Source: Prunus persica
Taxonomy: Eukaryota > Streptophyta > Magnoliopsida > Rosales > Rosaceae
Direction of reading: 5' to 3'
Length of the DNA: 64,000 nt
Assembly (NCBI RefSeq): GCF_000346465.2
Contig: NC_034010.1
Coordinates: 17,619,574-17,683,573 of the forward strand
This document shows positions 22,578 through 35,859 of this stretch, piece by piece. A program made the position numbers and the translations under genes. The notes beneath the pieces are model-generated. The model saw only the letters and a program-made list of their open reading frames with translations. It searched no databases and was not told the DNA's origin. Each line of letters starts with the position of its first letter. The stretch's first letter is position 1.

Positions 22578-25500
22578 ATGTTGCGCCGCGCCACAGCCCT
22601 CTTGACCCGACCTGTGATCTCCCTCCGGGCCCGACCCTTCTCCACGGATGTCTCAGAAATTCCAGTAGCCGACACGTCGTTTTATGATGCTTGGAAGAAA
22701 GTGATCCCAACCTTAGAGCCACCCCACACCCCATTGACCTTCATGAAGCCTCGGCCTCCAACTCCATCTTCGATCCCTACTAAGCTCACTGTCAACTTTG
22801 TGCTGCCTTATAACTCGGAGCTTGCAGCCAAAGAGGTCAGTTTGTGAAAGATTTGTTGTGGTTTTGGTGCAATTTTTTCGTTCTGATGTTGAATTTAAGA
22901 GTTTTATGATATGGGTTTTGTTTGTTTTTGTGTGGGTTTATCTGGGTTTGGTGCTAATCTTGGTTTTGAGGTAGAATTGGTTATCCTTAGTTTGATGTGA
23001 TCTCATTTGGGTATTTTGTTGTTCGGACTAAGTTTAGATGGGTTTGGTGCTAATTAGAGATCGATATCAATTTGTAAACTTTGATTTTGTTGTGAACTTA
23101 TATGGCTTTGGTTTTATTTAAATGTGAATTTGATGGTTAACTGATAAATGTAGAAAATTGGATTCTGATATAGTTTACAACTTGATCCTTTGTGTAGATG
23201 TCATTTTAGTAAATGTACTAATCAACGAATTGCAAACTTGTATTAGGTGTTCATATCTTCAAATTGATGAAATTGTACTTACTAAGGATGCCACATTTAT
23301 ATCCTTGTAACTTTCTTGTATGAGACTGTTTTGTGTTTCTTAGTGAAGGTCCATTTTTCAGAACAAGGGTTGTTAACTTCAAGTCAATGTCAAACTTCCA
23401 TCATGAATGTTGTGATTATGTTCGTTAGCATATGAAATTTTAGTAGATTGATTTTCTGCATTTTTATGTTTCTGAATTCGGATAGAAAATATCTGGGAAA
23501 TTGCTGTCTAAGTGCTTTTTCCATACCACTTGTGTATTTCTTTTATTACATTTTCCAGTCTTGGTTATCCATGTTTTTCCTTTGATACCTTTTGGTTACT
23601 TGGTGATTGAGAGATGTTGGCAGAAAATGAATGGAATTTCAGATCTGTAGTGTTTGATGTAATTGTACCTTAACTGGTTTAGCACCACTGTGTCTTAGTT
23701 GACCATTTCATATTCTGCTAACAACAGGAAACACAAGATTTGGGTTTTCCCCTCTCCTTTCCCGCAATCTGTGGAAAAACTAGGAACTTTGTTGGTTTTC
23801 ATTCAGTTCTGAGCATCAATTGCTTGGTTCACAGTATTCATTCCATTACTTGTTGACTGGTGAACATGAGAAACAGATGCTGCTTATTATCTAAACTAAG
23901 AATCCAACAATTTCCGTAAAAATTGCTGCGCATTCTTAAATTCCATTTCCTTTACCTTCATCAAGCCCTTTTGAACTGTAAACGTGTCCAATAGCTACCT
24001 GCGGGGGATCAGTGGAATTGGTCAGTCCCACTGTTTGCTCCCATGTGGTCAGAGTTTTGAAACCCGCAAAGGTACTTATCTAGCTATTTGCTAGTGTTTC
24101 CTGTCTCCCGAAGCGGATTGGGGAATTTCTGAGTATTTTTTTAAAAATGGGTCCAATAGCTGGATCCTGGAGCAGATTTTATTTTTCTCAACTTAAGACT
24201 TGAGTAACATGGGAGGGTGGTGCATGGTTGCATGCCCATAAAAACTGGTCAGGGTCCAGTTGGCAGTTGAATTGTTAGTTTTTTCTACCCTAGTTTTCAT
24301 ACAAGCATCTAGATGCCTGCACATTTTCCGTACTCAGATCCCTGGAACTAATCAACTGTAACTTGGTTCTTATTTTGTAGTTAGTCTCATATATCAGGTT
24401 GATATGTTCTCTACATTTTGTTTGATTGATGCTCCTTCAAAACAAACAGAAATCAAACAGAAGAATGGTAGGGCTAATTTTTCTTTCCAAATCAAAGAGA
24501 GATTTTTTGTTTTTTTTTTTACTTTTACCTTTATGATTTGTGTTATACAGTGCTCTTAGGCATACGCTATGTGAAGGCAATTTTCTAGAACTGAAAATTA
24601 GATTCCATATTTGTCCATTTTTTATCCTTGAATCTTGTCATACCTTATTTTTTATTGCTGTGTGAATCTTTTCAAGAAAACCTAAATACAGCACTTCATA
24701 GTTTTTCTGCCAAATAATGTAGTCTTATCTGTTCCACTTCAAGCAAAAGATAGATTTTCTAGCAATAAAACCAAATGAATTCACTTTCCCTTTTCCACAA
24801 ATTAAAGAAAAAATTTGCTGATGCATTTTTAGATCAAATGCTCTTCCTTTTAGGGTATTTCTATTATTCTGCTATTGGTGTTATCCTCAGTTGGATTGAA
24901 GACTTTGCGTATTTAGTGTTGGTGTAAGATAGTCACTGAATATCTTCTTTATAATCCTCTTCACTGCATGTCTGACATTTGGAGTTAAGATAGTAGTATG
25001 TGAAGGGATTGTTGAAATGCCAATTATTCAAAAGCTCATGTAGGAAATATGCCAAAAGAAAATTATGTATATCTTGTCTGACGCACACTGATAGCTGAAG
25101 GGGATAAAGGCTGTCATTGAAATTATGAAAACCTGTGGGCAACAACCAATGTTTTCATTCTGTTCGTTAAATAGTTGAGAATCTTGGTAAGGAGTCAAGG
25201 ATGCTAGCCCCTCTATCCCAGTATCATGGTTTAGTGATACAGTACTTGCATGCATGAATTCAAAATTACAAAAACATATACAAATGCAGCCTACACACAC
25301 GAAATTGTTTAGAGAATTAGAATTTTCTGCATTTTGTTCGATACAATGTTTCCACTTCTGAATATTGTACTGCCGTATCTTACTTTTTATGAATCATGTC
25401 TCAACAGGTTGACATGGTAATCATACCAGCAAGCACTGGGCACATGGGTGTTCTTCCTGGACATGTAGCAACAATTGCAGAGTTGAAACCTGGGGTCCTA

Positions 25501-25752
25501 TCAGTACACGAAGGAACTGATGTGACAAAGTATTTCGTCAGCAGTGGTTTTGCATTCATCCATGCGAACTCTTATGCAGATATAATTGCTGTAGAGGCTG
25601 TCCCTCTTGATCGTGTCGATGCAAGTCTTGTCCAGAAGGGGCTTGCAGAGTTCACCCAGAAGCTCAGCTCAGCTTCAACTGACTTGGAGAAAGCTGAAGC
25701 TCAGATTGGAGTTGATGTGCATAGTGCCCTCAATGCCGCCCTCACAGGCTAG
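22578..25752 (+). CDS. Mitochondrial F1 ATP synthase subunit delta' (bacterial epsilon homologue)
   Basis: Two exons, 22578-22835 and 25408-25752, joined in phase 0 at AAAGAG|GT...CAACAG|GTTGAC, give 200 aa. Residues 1-21 ([21 protein letters not shown]) are Arg-rich without acidic residues, a mitochondrial targeting peptide. The mature part has the epsilon beta-sandwich: [20 protein letters not shown], then [20 protein letters not shown] and [20 protein letters not shown]. It is followed by an Ala-rich helical C-terminus ending NAALTG. It sits in the central stalk with gamma and couples rotation to ATP synthesis (family knowledge). The length matches plant homologues (about 200 aa). The 2.57-kb intron contains no recognised gene. 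Site II motifs upstream fit an OXPHOS gene. Confidence 0.94.
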
Positions 25753-26806
25753 TTTTACTAGTCTTTTTACTCTCTTGTTGATTTAGTCCATTTGTACCCT
25801 CTGTTACATCTTTAAGGTGCTGCAATTCGACACTTGGATCCGTCTTGTGGAGCCAATATTTGTGTCAACACTTTTTTCTTGTAGTTCTGTGTTGAATGTG
25901 GAATTGATGAAAAAATAATACTGGAATTTGATGTCATCCGGTTTACAGAGTTGGTCAAATACTTAAAAGAAACGAGAGATTACCATCCTTGTTTCATTTC
26001 AAATAACAAAAAGAAACCAATAGGCAATTTCTGGTTTGTATTCTACAATTTGGCATAGAATCAGATCCTGGCCTTGAATGGAAAATGACATTGAATCCAT
26101 TATACTTTTTAAATCCTTTTATATCTTCTTCAGGCATCTAACTTATAAAGAATTAGAATATAAAAGTTGTAAAAATAATAAATTTGTCAATGGATTTGTT
26201 GGCAATTATGTGTAAAGGGTTTAAACAGTTTTTTTTTAAAAAAAAAAAATCTATTTCTGAGAAATAAACAAACTAAAAAGCAAGAAAAATAACACACAGG
26301 CATAGCACGACAAGGGACTTTATTATCTCAATTGGAAATGAATTGCGTGGTGGGTTGATATTCAATTTGTTGATGGACGAGTTTCATAATCACATCTCCA
26401 AGTTGGTACTTTTTCTTATGTATTTATTTGATTCGCTTGGATTTCAAGTTTCAACCATTTGCTTCAACCAATTGAAGACAACGAAACCAGAAATGGACTG
26501 AAAGCTATTCCACAATTTGATAGTTTATTATTCTTCTCTACAATGTGATGACCCACAAGCTGGAAAAGTGTGCGATGAAACTGACTGAGAATATTATATT
26601 ATTAACAATGTTGTATTTGTATAACCCCAAACTATAATGAACAATGAAATCACATTATCATAAATCACAATAACACCAAATAAAGAGAAGAATAATCTAC
26701 ATTACATTAACATTTTTAAGTCCTATTTGTTTTCACCAAACAATTTCAAAGCAATTTTAATTATCATAAAACGCTTTTAAATTATCAAAAACAAAATTTG
26801 TTGATA
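25753..26806. other. Intergenic
   Basis: Holds the 3' UTR of the preceding gene, then AT-rich DNA. No gene seen. Confidence 0.4.
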
Positions 26807-26976
26807 ATTCTCTAATAAGTATTTTATGTTAAGTATTAGTTGCATATTTCTAATCTCAACCGTTGGATTGCATGTATGTTACATACTAAATCTACCGACA
26901 CATCTAATAAATACAATTCAACATTCGAAATTAAAAATATATAACTAATCCTTAATTTAAATACTTATTAGAGAAT
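26807..26976. mobile_element. Small MITE, about 170 bp
   Basis: Imperfect inverted ends (ATTCTCTAATAAGTATTT on the left, the inverse of AAATACTTATTAGAGAAT on the right), with homology extending about 40 bp inward. No target duplication could be fixed and the family was not assigned. Confidence 0.55.
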
Positions 26977-29196
26977 ATCCTCTGAAAGCAGTACCAAACA
27001 ATCAAATTTACAAACTATTGTTTTCATTTAAAAAAGAGCAAAAAAAACAAAAAACAGAAAATCATTTAGTTTAGACAACTCATTCAATAAGCCACTTGGC
27101 ATGGTCCTCGTGGAGAGGAAGCAAAATGGAACGACCAAATAATTGGAATACCTTGGAGCGTGGGACAGTCTCCACCGTCGATTCCAACCTCGTTCATCGT
27201 GGCCGTTCCAAGAACATGGAGAAAGCAAGCAAGCAATCAATTATGTCTCTTTTCGCAACCACTTGCCACATCGAACGTGTCATAATTCGATGGCGCTGCG
27301 CTGGTCCTCCCTCCAAGGCCGCACGTGTAACGGGCAGAAAAAGTAACAGCTGCCCGCAGGCCACGGGTAGTGGGTGCGGGCCCGGGAGACAAGGACCTGG
27401 GAAGTAGAGCCAGTATGGTCCTGAGCCAGGTGGGTCCTACGCTTTGATGGTTTTGTTATTGTGGGTCCGCCTCCGAGTCAGCTCCACGGTTGGGTCATAA
27501 TTCTTTTAGGGAGATTTTGGAAAAGCCCAAAGGAGAGAGAAAATTTTTAAAAGAAGCAAAAATGGACAAAATTGCCCTTATTTATTTTTTGATTTCCTAA
27601 GAAATCCTTTACATTTGCATGTCTTTGGTTTGAAAGTTGAGAGGTTATTCTGTCTTTTTTCAAAAAGCTTTGGCTTTTTCCAAAAGTGAAAGTTTTTTTA
27701 TGAGTAAAACCTAAATTTACTATTCTTTTATTGGTTTCTTTTGGGCAATGGGGCCAAGTGTTCGCTAAAATGCTAGTGGTCCAAGTTGTAGAGAGATCTT
27801 GTAGGTTGACTTCAATGCCCTTATGCGTTGCTCATATCTACAAAGCTTGCCCTCCAGAGTGGTGTTGCTCTAGCAATCAGTTGCTGGTGCTGTTGTAATT
27901 GCCAATAGATTACAAGGGTAATTTGAGAAGATCGGGTTATATATCATTGATTTTCTTTTGACATGTGTCCCAAAGATTTGGCAAATCTTTTTTCTGCCCC
28001 TAATTTTCCCCTATTTTCCATTTCTTGGTTAATTTTAATGAGTCATTATTTATCAATCATGAATATGTAATTCGAACTTAAAACATCTCAAACGGTAGTT
28101 GCAAATTGAACTTTTTAAATTAAAGTTTGTTGACTTATATAACAATTTGAAAAATTTTATTTGCTACTTAATAATTTCAATGAATACAATATTATGAAAA
28201 AAAAATTAAACAAAGTATGAAAACATATGAAGAAAGTCTATATATTTATTATTTGACAAGAAAAAACATATGTTTTTAGGATTTTAAATGTAGGTTTTCT
28301 TCTTTCAAAGTAAAATTATATGTTTTGAAGAGTCAAAATCAACTTGTTGGTTCTAAAAAGATAGAAATGGGTTGCATATTTGGTCACTAAATTTGACAAG
28401 TCTGTTGTATAATCTTGATTTGAAAGTTTTATCTTCTATTTATTTACTCAATGAAAAATAAACAGAGTAAAATATGAAGATAAACGAATCCACTAAAGAC
28501 ACCTCAGTCAATTTCCCAAGAGCACTACCACTAGATTTTACCTATGAGCTAGATACCATATCCTATTTTAAGATCACATCTCACATGCACCATTTATAGC
28601 TAATACTAAAACATGTCTAGAAACGAAGAAGGAAAATACATTAAACATTGAAACTAAACATATCTTTTTCGTACATAAACTTTGCTCTTAAAAGGAAGAA
28701 CACATAAAAAACAAGAAACCGTCCTTTGATTCTCATACCAAGTAAAATAGTATATGGTACTTAATCTTAGCAATCAGAAAAGAAATTGGTACCATTAGAT
28801 TAATTAACCCCTCCCATTACAAATAGTCTAGGGGAAAAGAACCTACAATTAAAATAAATACTAAAATTCATGGATGTACTAAAAATACCCAACACAAAAG
28901 GACCAAATGCTAAAAAAGGCAAAATGTGGCAAAAAATAAAGGAAAAAGAGATGCTGATGCATGCACTGCAGGCTGCAGCCAATAGATTGAAACACCATGG
29001 AATCTCAAAACCACCCATTGTTTTTATTTAATCAAGTATTTCTTGGACCAAAATGCCCTTCTACTTCCAACCAATTAGAACCACAGGTTTTGCATAACAA
29101 TCTAGAAGTTGACTCTGGGAAGGAATCTGATTGGTGTAGACCACTTGTTCAAATAAACCCACTTGTACCTTATTCCATCAAGTCCACCCAGCAAGT
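26977..29196. other. Intergenic upstream of the FLZ gene
   Basis: A GC-rich pocket at 27290-27410 stands out in AT-rich DNA but carries no supportable gene on either strand. Several short frames around 27030-27407 overlap on both strands and lack recognisable domains. Confidence 0.4.
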
Positions 29197-29197
29197 C

Positions 29198-29207
29198 TTT
29201 ATATAGG
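29198..29207 (+). promoter_or_regulatory. TATA box of the FLZ gene
   Basis: TTTATATAGG, about 100 bp before the ATG at 29306, a normal plant spacing once a short leader is allowed. Confidence 0.55.
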
Positions 29208-29305
29208 CCAGCACTTGCTCATCAATTTCCTCCCCTCAATTTCACATTCTTTTGAGCAATCAGTCATTCAAGCCCTCAGCTCCTCTAATATTATTTTTTC
29301 CCACT

Positions 29306-29753
29306 ATGAGGACTGGCATGTTCTCCTACACCACTTACGAAGATCAGCAAATTGAGCCTCATTTCCTTGATGCTTGTTTTCTTTGCAGAAAACCACTTGG
29401 AAATAACTCAGACATCTTCATGTACAGGTAATTTCATGACCCAATTCCTGAATTTTTACTCCAAGAAATTATGGTTTTTTTCTTACAGTTAAATTTGGCT
29501 TCAGATTTATTTTTTTTGTGTTTGTGGTCGTGTTCTGATGTAAACTATGGTGGAATTTTGCAGGGGAAACACACCGTTTTGTAGCAAAGATTGTAGACAA
29601 GAACAGATACAGGTAGATGAGGCTAAACAGAAGAGCTGGAAAGTGTCCTCTTCTTCTTCTTCCAGTAGGGGAGCCCTCAGAAAATCAGACACCAACAATA
29701 ACCCTACCCCCGACAAAAGTGTACGGAGGACAGGCACCGTTGCTGTAGCCTGA
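29306..29753 (+). CDS. FCS-like zinc finger (FLZ/DUF581) protein, 103 aa
   Basis: Exons 29306-29427 and 29564-29753, joined in phase 2 inside an Arg codon (TACAG|GTAATT, TTTGCAG|GGGAAA). The FLZ domain spans about residues 18-60: [20 protein letters not shown], then [20 protein letters not shown], giving the CX2C...FCSX2C pattern of the family. The intron falls inside the domain, as in many FLZ genes. The tail has a Ser run and a basic region. Family knowledge: FLZ proteins bind SnRK1 kinase subunits and act as scaffolds in sugar, ABA and stress responses. The protein is short, as in the small FLZ subgroup. The specific orthologue cannot be named. Confidence 0.88.
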
Positions 29754-30584
29754 TCTGAGAGTTTATATGCTGTTTATAATCTCTTACAGTTCCACGTGGC
29801 AAGATCATGGGGGGTTGAATTTTGATCAAGGGGTTCAAACACTGGGGTTGTGACTTGTAAAGGTGAGGTGGGATTGAGGGGAAGAATATAGGAAGTTGTG
29901 ACGAATGTGTTGAATATCGATGATTTCGGAAATATCGGCGGTCCAAAAATTTGGAAATATTGACGAATTGGGAAATAGAAAAGGGGAAGAAATCAAGAAT
30001 ACCCACCTAAGAGTTTTGTTTTGTTCTGTTTGTTTTGTTTTGGTCTGTGTTTACAAGGAAGAGCCTCCTTTGGTATATAGGATGGTTTGTAAATTTTTTG
30101 TAATGATCTTTGTTCACTTCTCAAAGGATTTTGAGACATTGAAAAGTTTCAAAGAGACTTGATCAAATCTTCACTCACGTTTTATGATTTCATTTTTGTT
30201 TTATTTATTTTTCTTTGCTCTTTTTAATTGATTGAAGACTTAAAAAGTGCTTTGAATCATCATAAATTACGCTTTTTCTCTACTTTTTTCTGCTTTCTGT
30301 ATCAACGGAAAATATCTCAACTTTTTTCTGCTTTGTGTATCAACGGAAAATATCTAATCACTTTACATTATCATAGGAAGAAAAAAGAAAGAAATGGTTG
30401 AAGACTTAATTTGGAAATGGTTTAAGGACGAATCAAATGGGGATGCCTCAATAACCATGAAACATCCTCTCCTTCCTGTTTTAATACAAAATTCCGAACA
30501 GACTTCATTTGCACGTCTCAATTGCTCTAGTTTTTCTGTGAAGATCTGAACTGTTTTCAACAGTACTTCAGTTTTGGAAGAGTT
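29754..30584. other. Intergenic, with a short tandem repeat
   Basis: 3' flank of the FLZ gene. A 39-40 bp unit (core TGTATCAACGGAAAATATCT) is repeated at about 30280-30358. No gene seen. Confidence 0.4.
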
Positions 30585-31010
30585 GAGCACTTTCTGGCAA
30601 AGGACAAGGGCTAGGCAAAGGTTGTTACTATTCACATGGATAGTGGCAGTCATTGCATAAGGTTGTGGTGTTTTCACGCATTGTCATGACAATAACTATT
30701 CATATGAAATATTATGAGAGGAATTTGTATAGAGTTTTGGTGTGGGAAGTAAAAAATATGACTAAGTATTTATTATAATAAAAAATCTAAAAATTTTAGT
30801 ATTTTTTAAGATTTTTTATAATTTTTTTTGGCTGCTAATGTCATCACTGACGTCAGCAAATTCAGGCTAGAAGTCAAGCTGGTTTGGCCTGTGGGCTAGC
30901 CCAGTCTCATGGGACCCAAGACTTGCCAGGGCAAGCTTGGCCCGTTGGAAATTGTTGCCTGGGCTCGGGCCCTGTCCTGTCAGGGCTGGGGTTTATTGCT
31001 TAAAATGCTC
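30585..31010. mobile_element. PIF/Harbinger deletion-derivative MITE
   Basis: The left end (GAGCACTTTCTGGC, then an ACTATTCACATGGATAGTG palindrome) and the right end (GACTTGCCAGGGCAAGCTTG...ATGCTC, then TTA) match the ends of the complete element at 54432-58621. The interior (GGTGTGGGAAGT...AAGTATTTATTATAAT) matches the right-hand interior of that element. The coding centre is missing. The right flank is TTA, but the left flank reads GTT, so the duplication is imperfect. Confidence 0.65.
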
Positions 31011-31084
31011 TTAAAAGCGTTTCAAGACAACTAAAATACTTAATATAATGTTTACCATAAGGCTACTCTTAACTATACTATAAT

Positions 31085-31894
31085 TAGGGGTGGCATTTTA
31101 GATCGAAAAACTGAAAAACCTCAAAAATCAACCGACATTATACCGCATTGGAATCGCAATAGCTAAAAATCGACTGAAAATTGCGGTTGCGGTATGTGAT
31201 TTTGGCAACTCGCGGTTACCGCAAACCGCAAATATATATTTTTTAAAATTGCATTTTAGTAGTTAGACGTTGTGTTTTAATTTAGTTAAGTTTAATCTAT
31301 TATTAATATGCTTTTATGTTGTGTTATAGATGGAGTCTAGCCACTCTAACACACCTAATGCCTCTAATCTCCCAAACACAAACTGATACACCCGAAACAC
31401 AACCTCCACTCCAACTCATAAAGAAGGGCTTCTTCTTATAATAAAATCCACTCACCACCACCTACACTTTAGTTCTCCTTTTGGTTTGTAACTTTAATTA
31501 ACTTTAAATTGGTTTTTTTCTTTAGGTTGTGAATACTTAAGAAGTTGAGGTTGAGGTTGTGAATTTATATATGCTTGAGAAGTTGAGGTTGTGAATTTAT
31601 TTCTTTAGGTTGTAAATTTATATATGCTTGAGAAGTTGAGGTTTTGAATTTATTTCTTTACGTTGCGAATTTATATTTTTTTTGTTAAAGTATGCTTGAA
31701 CTCAAAAAGCTTTAAAAGAAGCATCAAACCTAGGCTTAAAAGTGTGGAAAATTGAATTTTTATGACACAAAAAGACCACACTTAAAGATCTAAAAGCAGT
31801 ACATTTGTGGTTTCAAAAATCACCTCACCGCAAAGAGTCGATTAGTTAGTGGTTCGGGAAAAAATTCGCGGTTACCGAACCGCAACCACCCTTA
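31085..31894. mobile_element. hAT-type non-autonomous element, 810 bp
   Basis: The ends TAGGGGTGG and CCACCCTTA are inverted repeats, flanked by the 8-bp duplication ACTATAAT (31077-31084 and 31895-31902). Subterminal GCGGTTACCG/CGGTTACCG-type motifs occur in both ends. Inside, 31331-31384 is a short open stretch (MESSHSNTPNASNLPN) ending in TGA, which resembles the N-terminus of plant hAT transposases. A repeat with core GAGAAGTTGAGGTT (about 31570-31660) follows. Confidence 0.78.
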
Positions 31895-32284
31895 ACTATA
31901 ATTGTCAATTTAACTATTAAATTTTATTTTCTGTAAATTAAGTATTTAACTATACAAAAATGTCCAATTCGGAACTCGCCTTCAATTTTTTGGATATCTA
32001 TCCAAATTTGAGTCCATTTAAGGGAAAAATTCATAATTTTAAAAGAAAATCATAATAATAAGATATTTTAAAAATCAGAAGAAAAAAAAAAAAAAACCCT
32101 CATCTCCATAAGCCACATGACCATTGACGCCCACCCCTCCCCACCCAACCACCTCTTTCCCCCACGATAACCCAACATCCACCTCCAGCACAACCCCTAC
32201 GTACTCTCTTAATCCACCTCCTCCCTCGAAGCCCAGCATCGACCCCAACCCACCGAAAAATGAGATTATAATAATTGGAGTGCC

Positions 32285-32570
32285 ACTCATGTTTGGGAGT
32301 GCTTCTCAATGGCCAAAATCGCTTTTTGATAACTAAAAGCGCTTCTAACAGCGTTTGCAAGAAAAGTTTAGAACTGCTTCTGGGTTATAGAAGCGCTTCC
32401 TGGAGAAGCACCTGCTATGTGCTTCTTCAGGAAGCACTCCCAAGTGCTTTTCCATGAAGCACTTTAATTTTTTTTATGAAAATTCAGGATTTTTATAATA
32501 AAAGCACTTTTTTTAGAAGTGCTTATGAGCAGAAGCACTTCCTAGAGAAACAGTCCCAAACGAGCCGTAA
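32285..32570. mobile_element. MITE rich in GAAGCACTT motifs
   Basis: Inverted ends GTTTGGGAGTGCTTCT and AAACAGTCCCAAACGAGCC, with many internal GCTTC/GAAGC repeats. It resembles the GTTTGGGA-terminated MITEs common in plants. No clear target duplication. Confidence 0.55.
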
Positions 32571-35500
32571 ATCTCTATATGTCACAAACATGATTGCAAC
32601 TTAGATATGGATGGGCCTATATCATGAGGTACAATTATAACTTTTTATTGATATAAATAATAGACTAAATTACTTTAAATTAATCTACATCTGTATTGAG
32701 CTGTTTTATATCTTAAATTTACTTTTTGTTGATTCTCTTTAATAATTTATAAGCAGTCCCATAACTTTAGTTGCAAACAGTTAGCAAGCTACGTATGTTG
32801 AATTGTGAAATCTAAAACTAGAAGCACAAATGTGTAGCTTAGCCCAAAATATTCAAGAACCAAAGCTGTAATTAACCAAGAAAAGAAGAAGAGAAAAACA
32901 CAAATAGGAAAAGAGATACTAAAACCTTTAAAACAAACTTGGACAAATAAGAACAATTGGTTTTAAAAAAATTAAAATGTGAAAAGGCCATTAGTCTATA
33001 ACACTAGAGCTCGTTTGCATAGGCTATAATTCCTTCCCTCCATTAGTCCCATCTGTGTTTTGTTTGTTCCCACGATGTTGAAACTTTGGATCATCTTTTT
33101 AGCACTTTTTCTTTTGCTCGTGAAGTTTGACAGTGTTATAATGGTTGTCCTTGTCCTCCTGTACGCGTCAATAGTATTTGTGGGCTTTTGGTGAGATGCG
33201 ATGTGTTGCTTCTTGGTTAAGAAAAGCTAGTTTGGACCTTTAGGTTGGGCTCAACGTTGGCCTTTTCTTTATATGCGTTAGGTGTGTCACTACTAGTGTT
33301 TTACTCTTCTAGTAGGAAGAGAAGATGAATGATTAGGTAATGTGAAGATAGTGTTGCGCTCGTTGACCTTAACCTCTAATCAAAGCCATTGTGCTTCAAA
33401 TGGAGAATCTGGCTTGGATAGGTTCTTTTTTATGCCTCAATTAAGAGGACTTAACTATTTCACTTGTTATGGAATAAAACTTAGAAGAAGTAACAACTTT
33501 AAACTAATATTGGACAGAAAGTATAATACAAGTTCAAAGACAAAAGTGTCAGAAAGACATAATATCGTTACAAGAAAGCAAACGCAAGTTCATGCAGACC
33601 TAAATACACTTAATAAAAATAATAAGTAGCCTAACAGAACCTAAAAATACTGATGTGACAAAACAAATGAGATTTGCCTACTCTTTTAGCTCTTCCTTGA
33701 AAATGCTCTAAGCATTAATTGATTTCTATAATCTTAATTGGACATACTTTGTCCTATGAATCCTTGTTTTTTCTGGTTGACCAATTGTTGGTCAATGTTT
33801 CTTTTTGGGCCTTTGGACATGCATGTGTTAAGTCTGGTACTTAGGTTGATGATGGCGACGTAATAGGTTGTGTTGATATTTACAAACAATCTGCTTTTGA
33901 TCATCCTCTTTTTAAGAATCACACTATACAGGTTTGCTTTCAATTTTTGAATTTTATTTGATTCATCGTATGAGATTAAATAAAAAATAAAAAAATTTGT
34001 ACACCTGATATACAACACCTTTTCTCCAAGCCCTATATATAAATACATAAATATATATGTTTTATTTATTTAATAATTAACATTATGAGATTTGAACTCT
34101 CATTATACAGAAAGACTAAATGCCACTACTATTTTTGACCAATAATTAGGTTCCTGTTTTTGAGAAAAATGTGATAGATTGTGTTCATAATTCATGCTGA
34201 AAGGTCGTCAGTCATAAGGACCAATACAAATATAAAAGCTCATGAGCAACAAGAAGTGCACAAGATTTACATCCGCTCATAGCCACATATGGACTGTGAA
34301 ATTCTAGAAAGTCCGGAAAAACCATACAAATAGCTCATCACAACAAACTACAAAAACTGAAAAGGAGTTTATGCACTTATTCAACTAAAAAAACTGCAAC
34401 ACAAAACAAGTAAAACAAAACTTGATCTACCACCATGTTGTCGCCAAGACAACCAAACAACCATCAAACTCAGCCCAAGACGGTAGCGTTGGAGGCAATG
34501 AGCGAGGATAAGAAGTGGAGAGGGTAGGGGAAGGTCTAGGAGGGTAAGGAGGGGAGGGATAGAGGCCACCGACTCCAAAGGAGAATGGCGGCTGAAACTT
34601 TTCTGTCTTGTGATTTTTTCAAAGCTCCTTGATTATTAGTTGTGTGATTTACTTTCAATTACAACATTAATTCGTGGCTACAGATATTGGAACCCAGTTT
34701 TAGTCCAAGTAAAGTAAAAACAGCAAACAAGCAAGCAAGCCAACGTTTTCCAAGATTGGTTCAACAACGTAGAATGCCCTGCAGGAACAATCCCTCTAAT
34801 TAGGCCACCAAGATCACATGATTATAATTGGAGTGCCCCAATAAAGTCCTATACGGCAATGGCACAGCACGGTTCTTCATACTCTGGACAGTAAGTTTAT
34901 AAGGGGGCAAATAATGTCTATTCATACGGTATATTTTTATTCGTGACCCTAACAAATTTCATGTGGTTGAAAGAAGGATAAATATAGACACGCTTGCTAC
35001 AATGTTGAATGCGCTGGTTTTGTGCAAACCAACCATAAATTTGTCTTGAATTCTGTCTTACGACCTCTTTCCAAATACAATGGGGAGCAATTTGGTATGG
35101 ATATCACTATATTGAAGGTAACTCACACACGTATAGTTCTATTCTATTGAGGGATCGTTTAAGGAATTAACGCAGATGACAAAATGAGTTTTATAGTGAA
35201 AGTCAAAGACAAGATAATCCTGATTGATGATGATTTACACTTTTAAATTTAACCGGAAGGTGGAGAATAGATGTTGGTGGCTCCTAGTGCATGGCGAGCC
35301 AATAGGGTATTGGCCTCTTCGAATTTTCTCAACGTTGGCTGATAGTGCTACAGTCTACAGAGATACATTGGGGTGGGGTGGATACTCAAAAGATTGTCCA
35401 ACTTAGCAATAATGAAAAGGGAAAAATAGGACGAGAGAGTAATTCCATATTGAAATAAATAAAGTCTAATGACGAAAGAGATTAAGATGAGTTGTTCTAT

Positions 35501-35859
35501 GAAGAATATTACATTGGGAGCACTAGTATGTATGATATATGTAAGTTCCAAAATATTTTGAAAATTTATATTTCCAGTAATTTTTCGAAACAGAATTGAT
35601 GTCGATTTTTTTATATTTTATGTTATGTTACCAATTTGGAAGAATGATTTCATTATTAAATAACCTATACGTGGAAAAGGCTGATTCTTACAGAACCTAC
35701 ATTAGAATTGTCTGATGGCATTATCAACTTCACAAAAATAGCCATCCAATTTAGCTCACTTATGCTCTTTCACCTTTTCTGAAGTAGTTTTCTAATCCTT
35801 TGTTCTCAAAAACAACCCTGCCATTGAAACAAGATTCAGCAAAGCTGAACGAAACACCA
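32571..35859. other. Gene-poor intergenic region
   Basis: No supportable gene. A minus-strand SINE-like fragment lies at about 34085-34140 (box B-like GAGTTCAAATCTC). Open frames such as 33342-33629 and 34381-34578 have no recognisable domain and ordinary length for chance. Confidence 0.4.

Noticed and set aside
22435..22734. Antisense frame over the ATP synthase delta' first exon
   Set aside because: Lies opposite a gene with clear homology and splice sites. No domain.
27028..27407. GC-rich pocket with frames on both strands
   Set aside because: No recognisable domain, frames overlap each other, and no splice-compatible extension was found.
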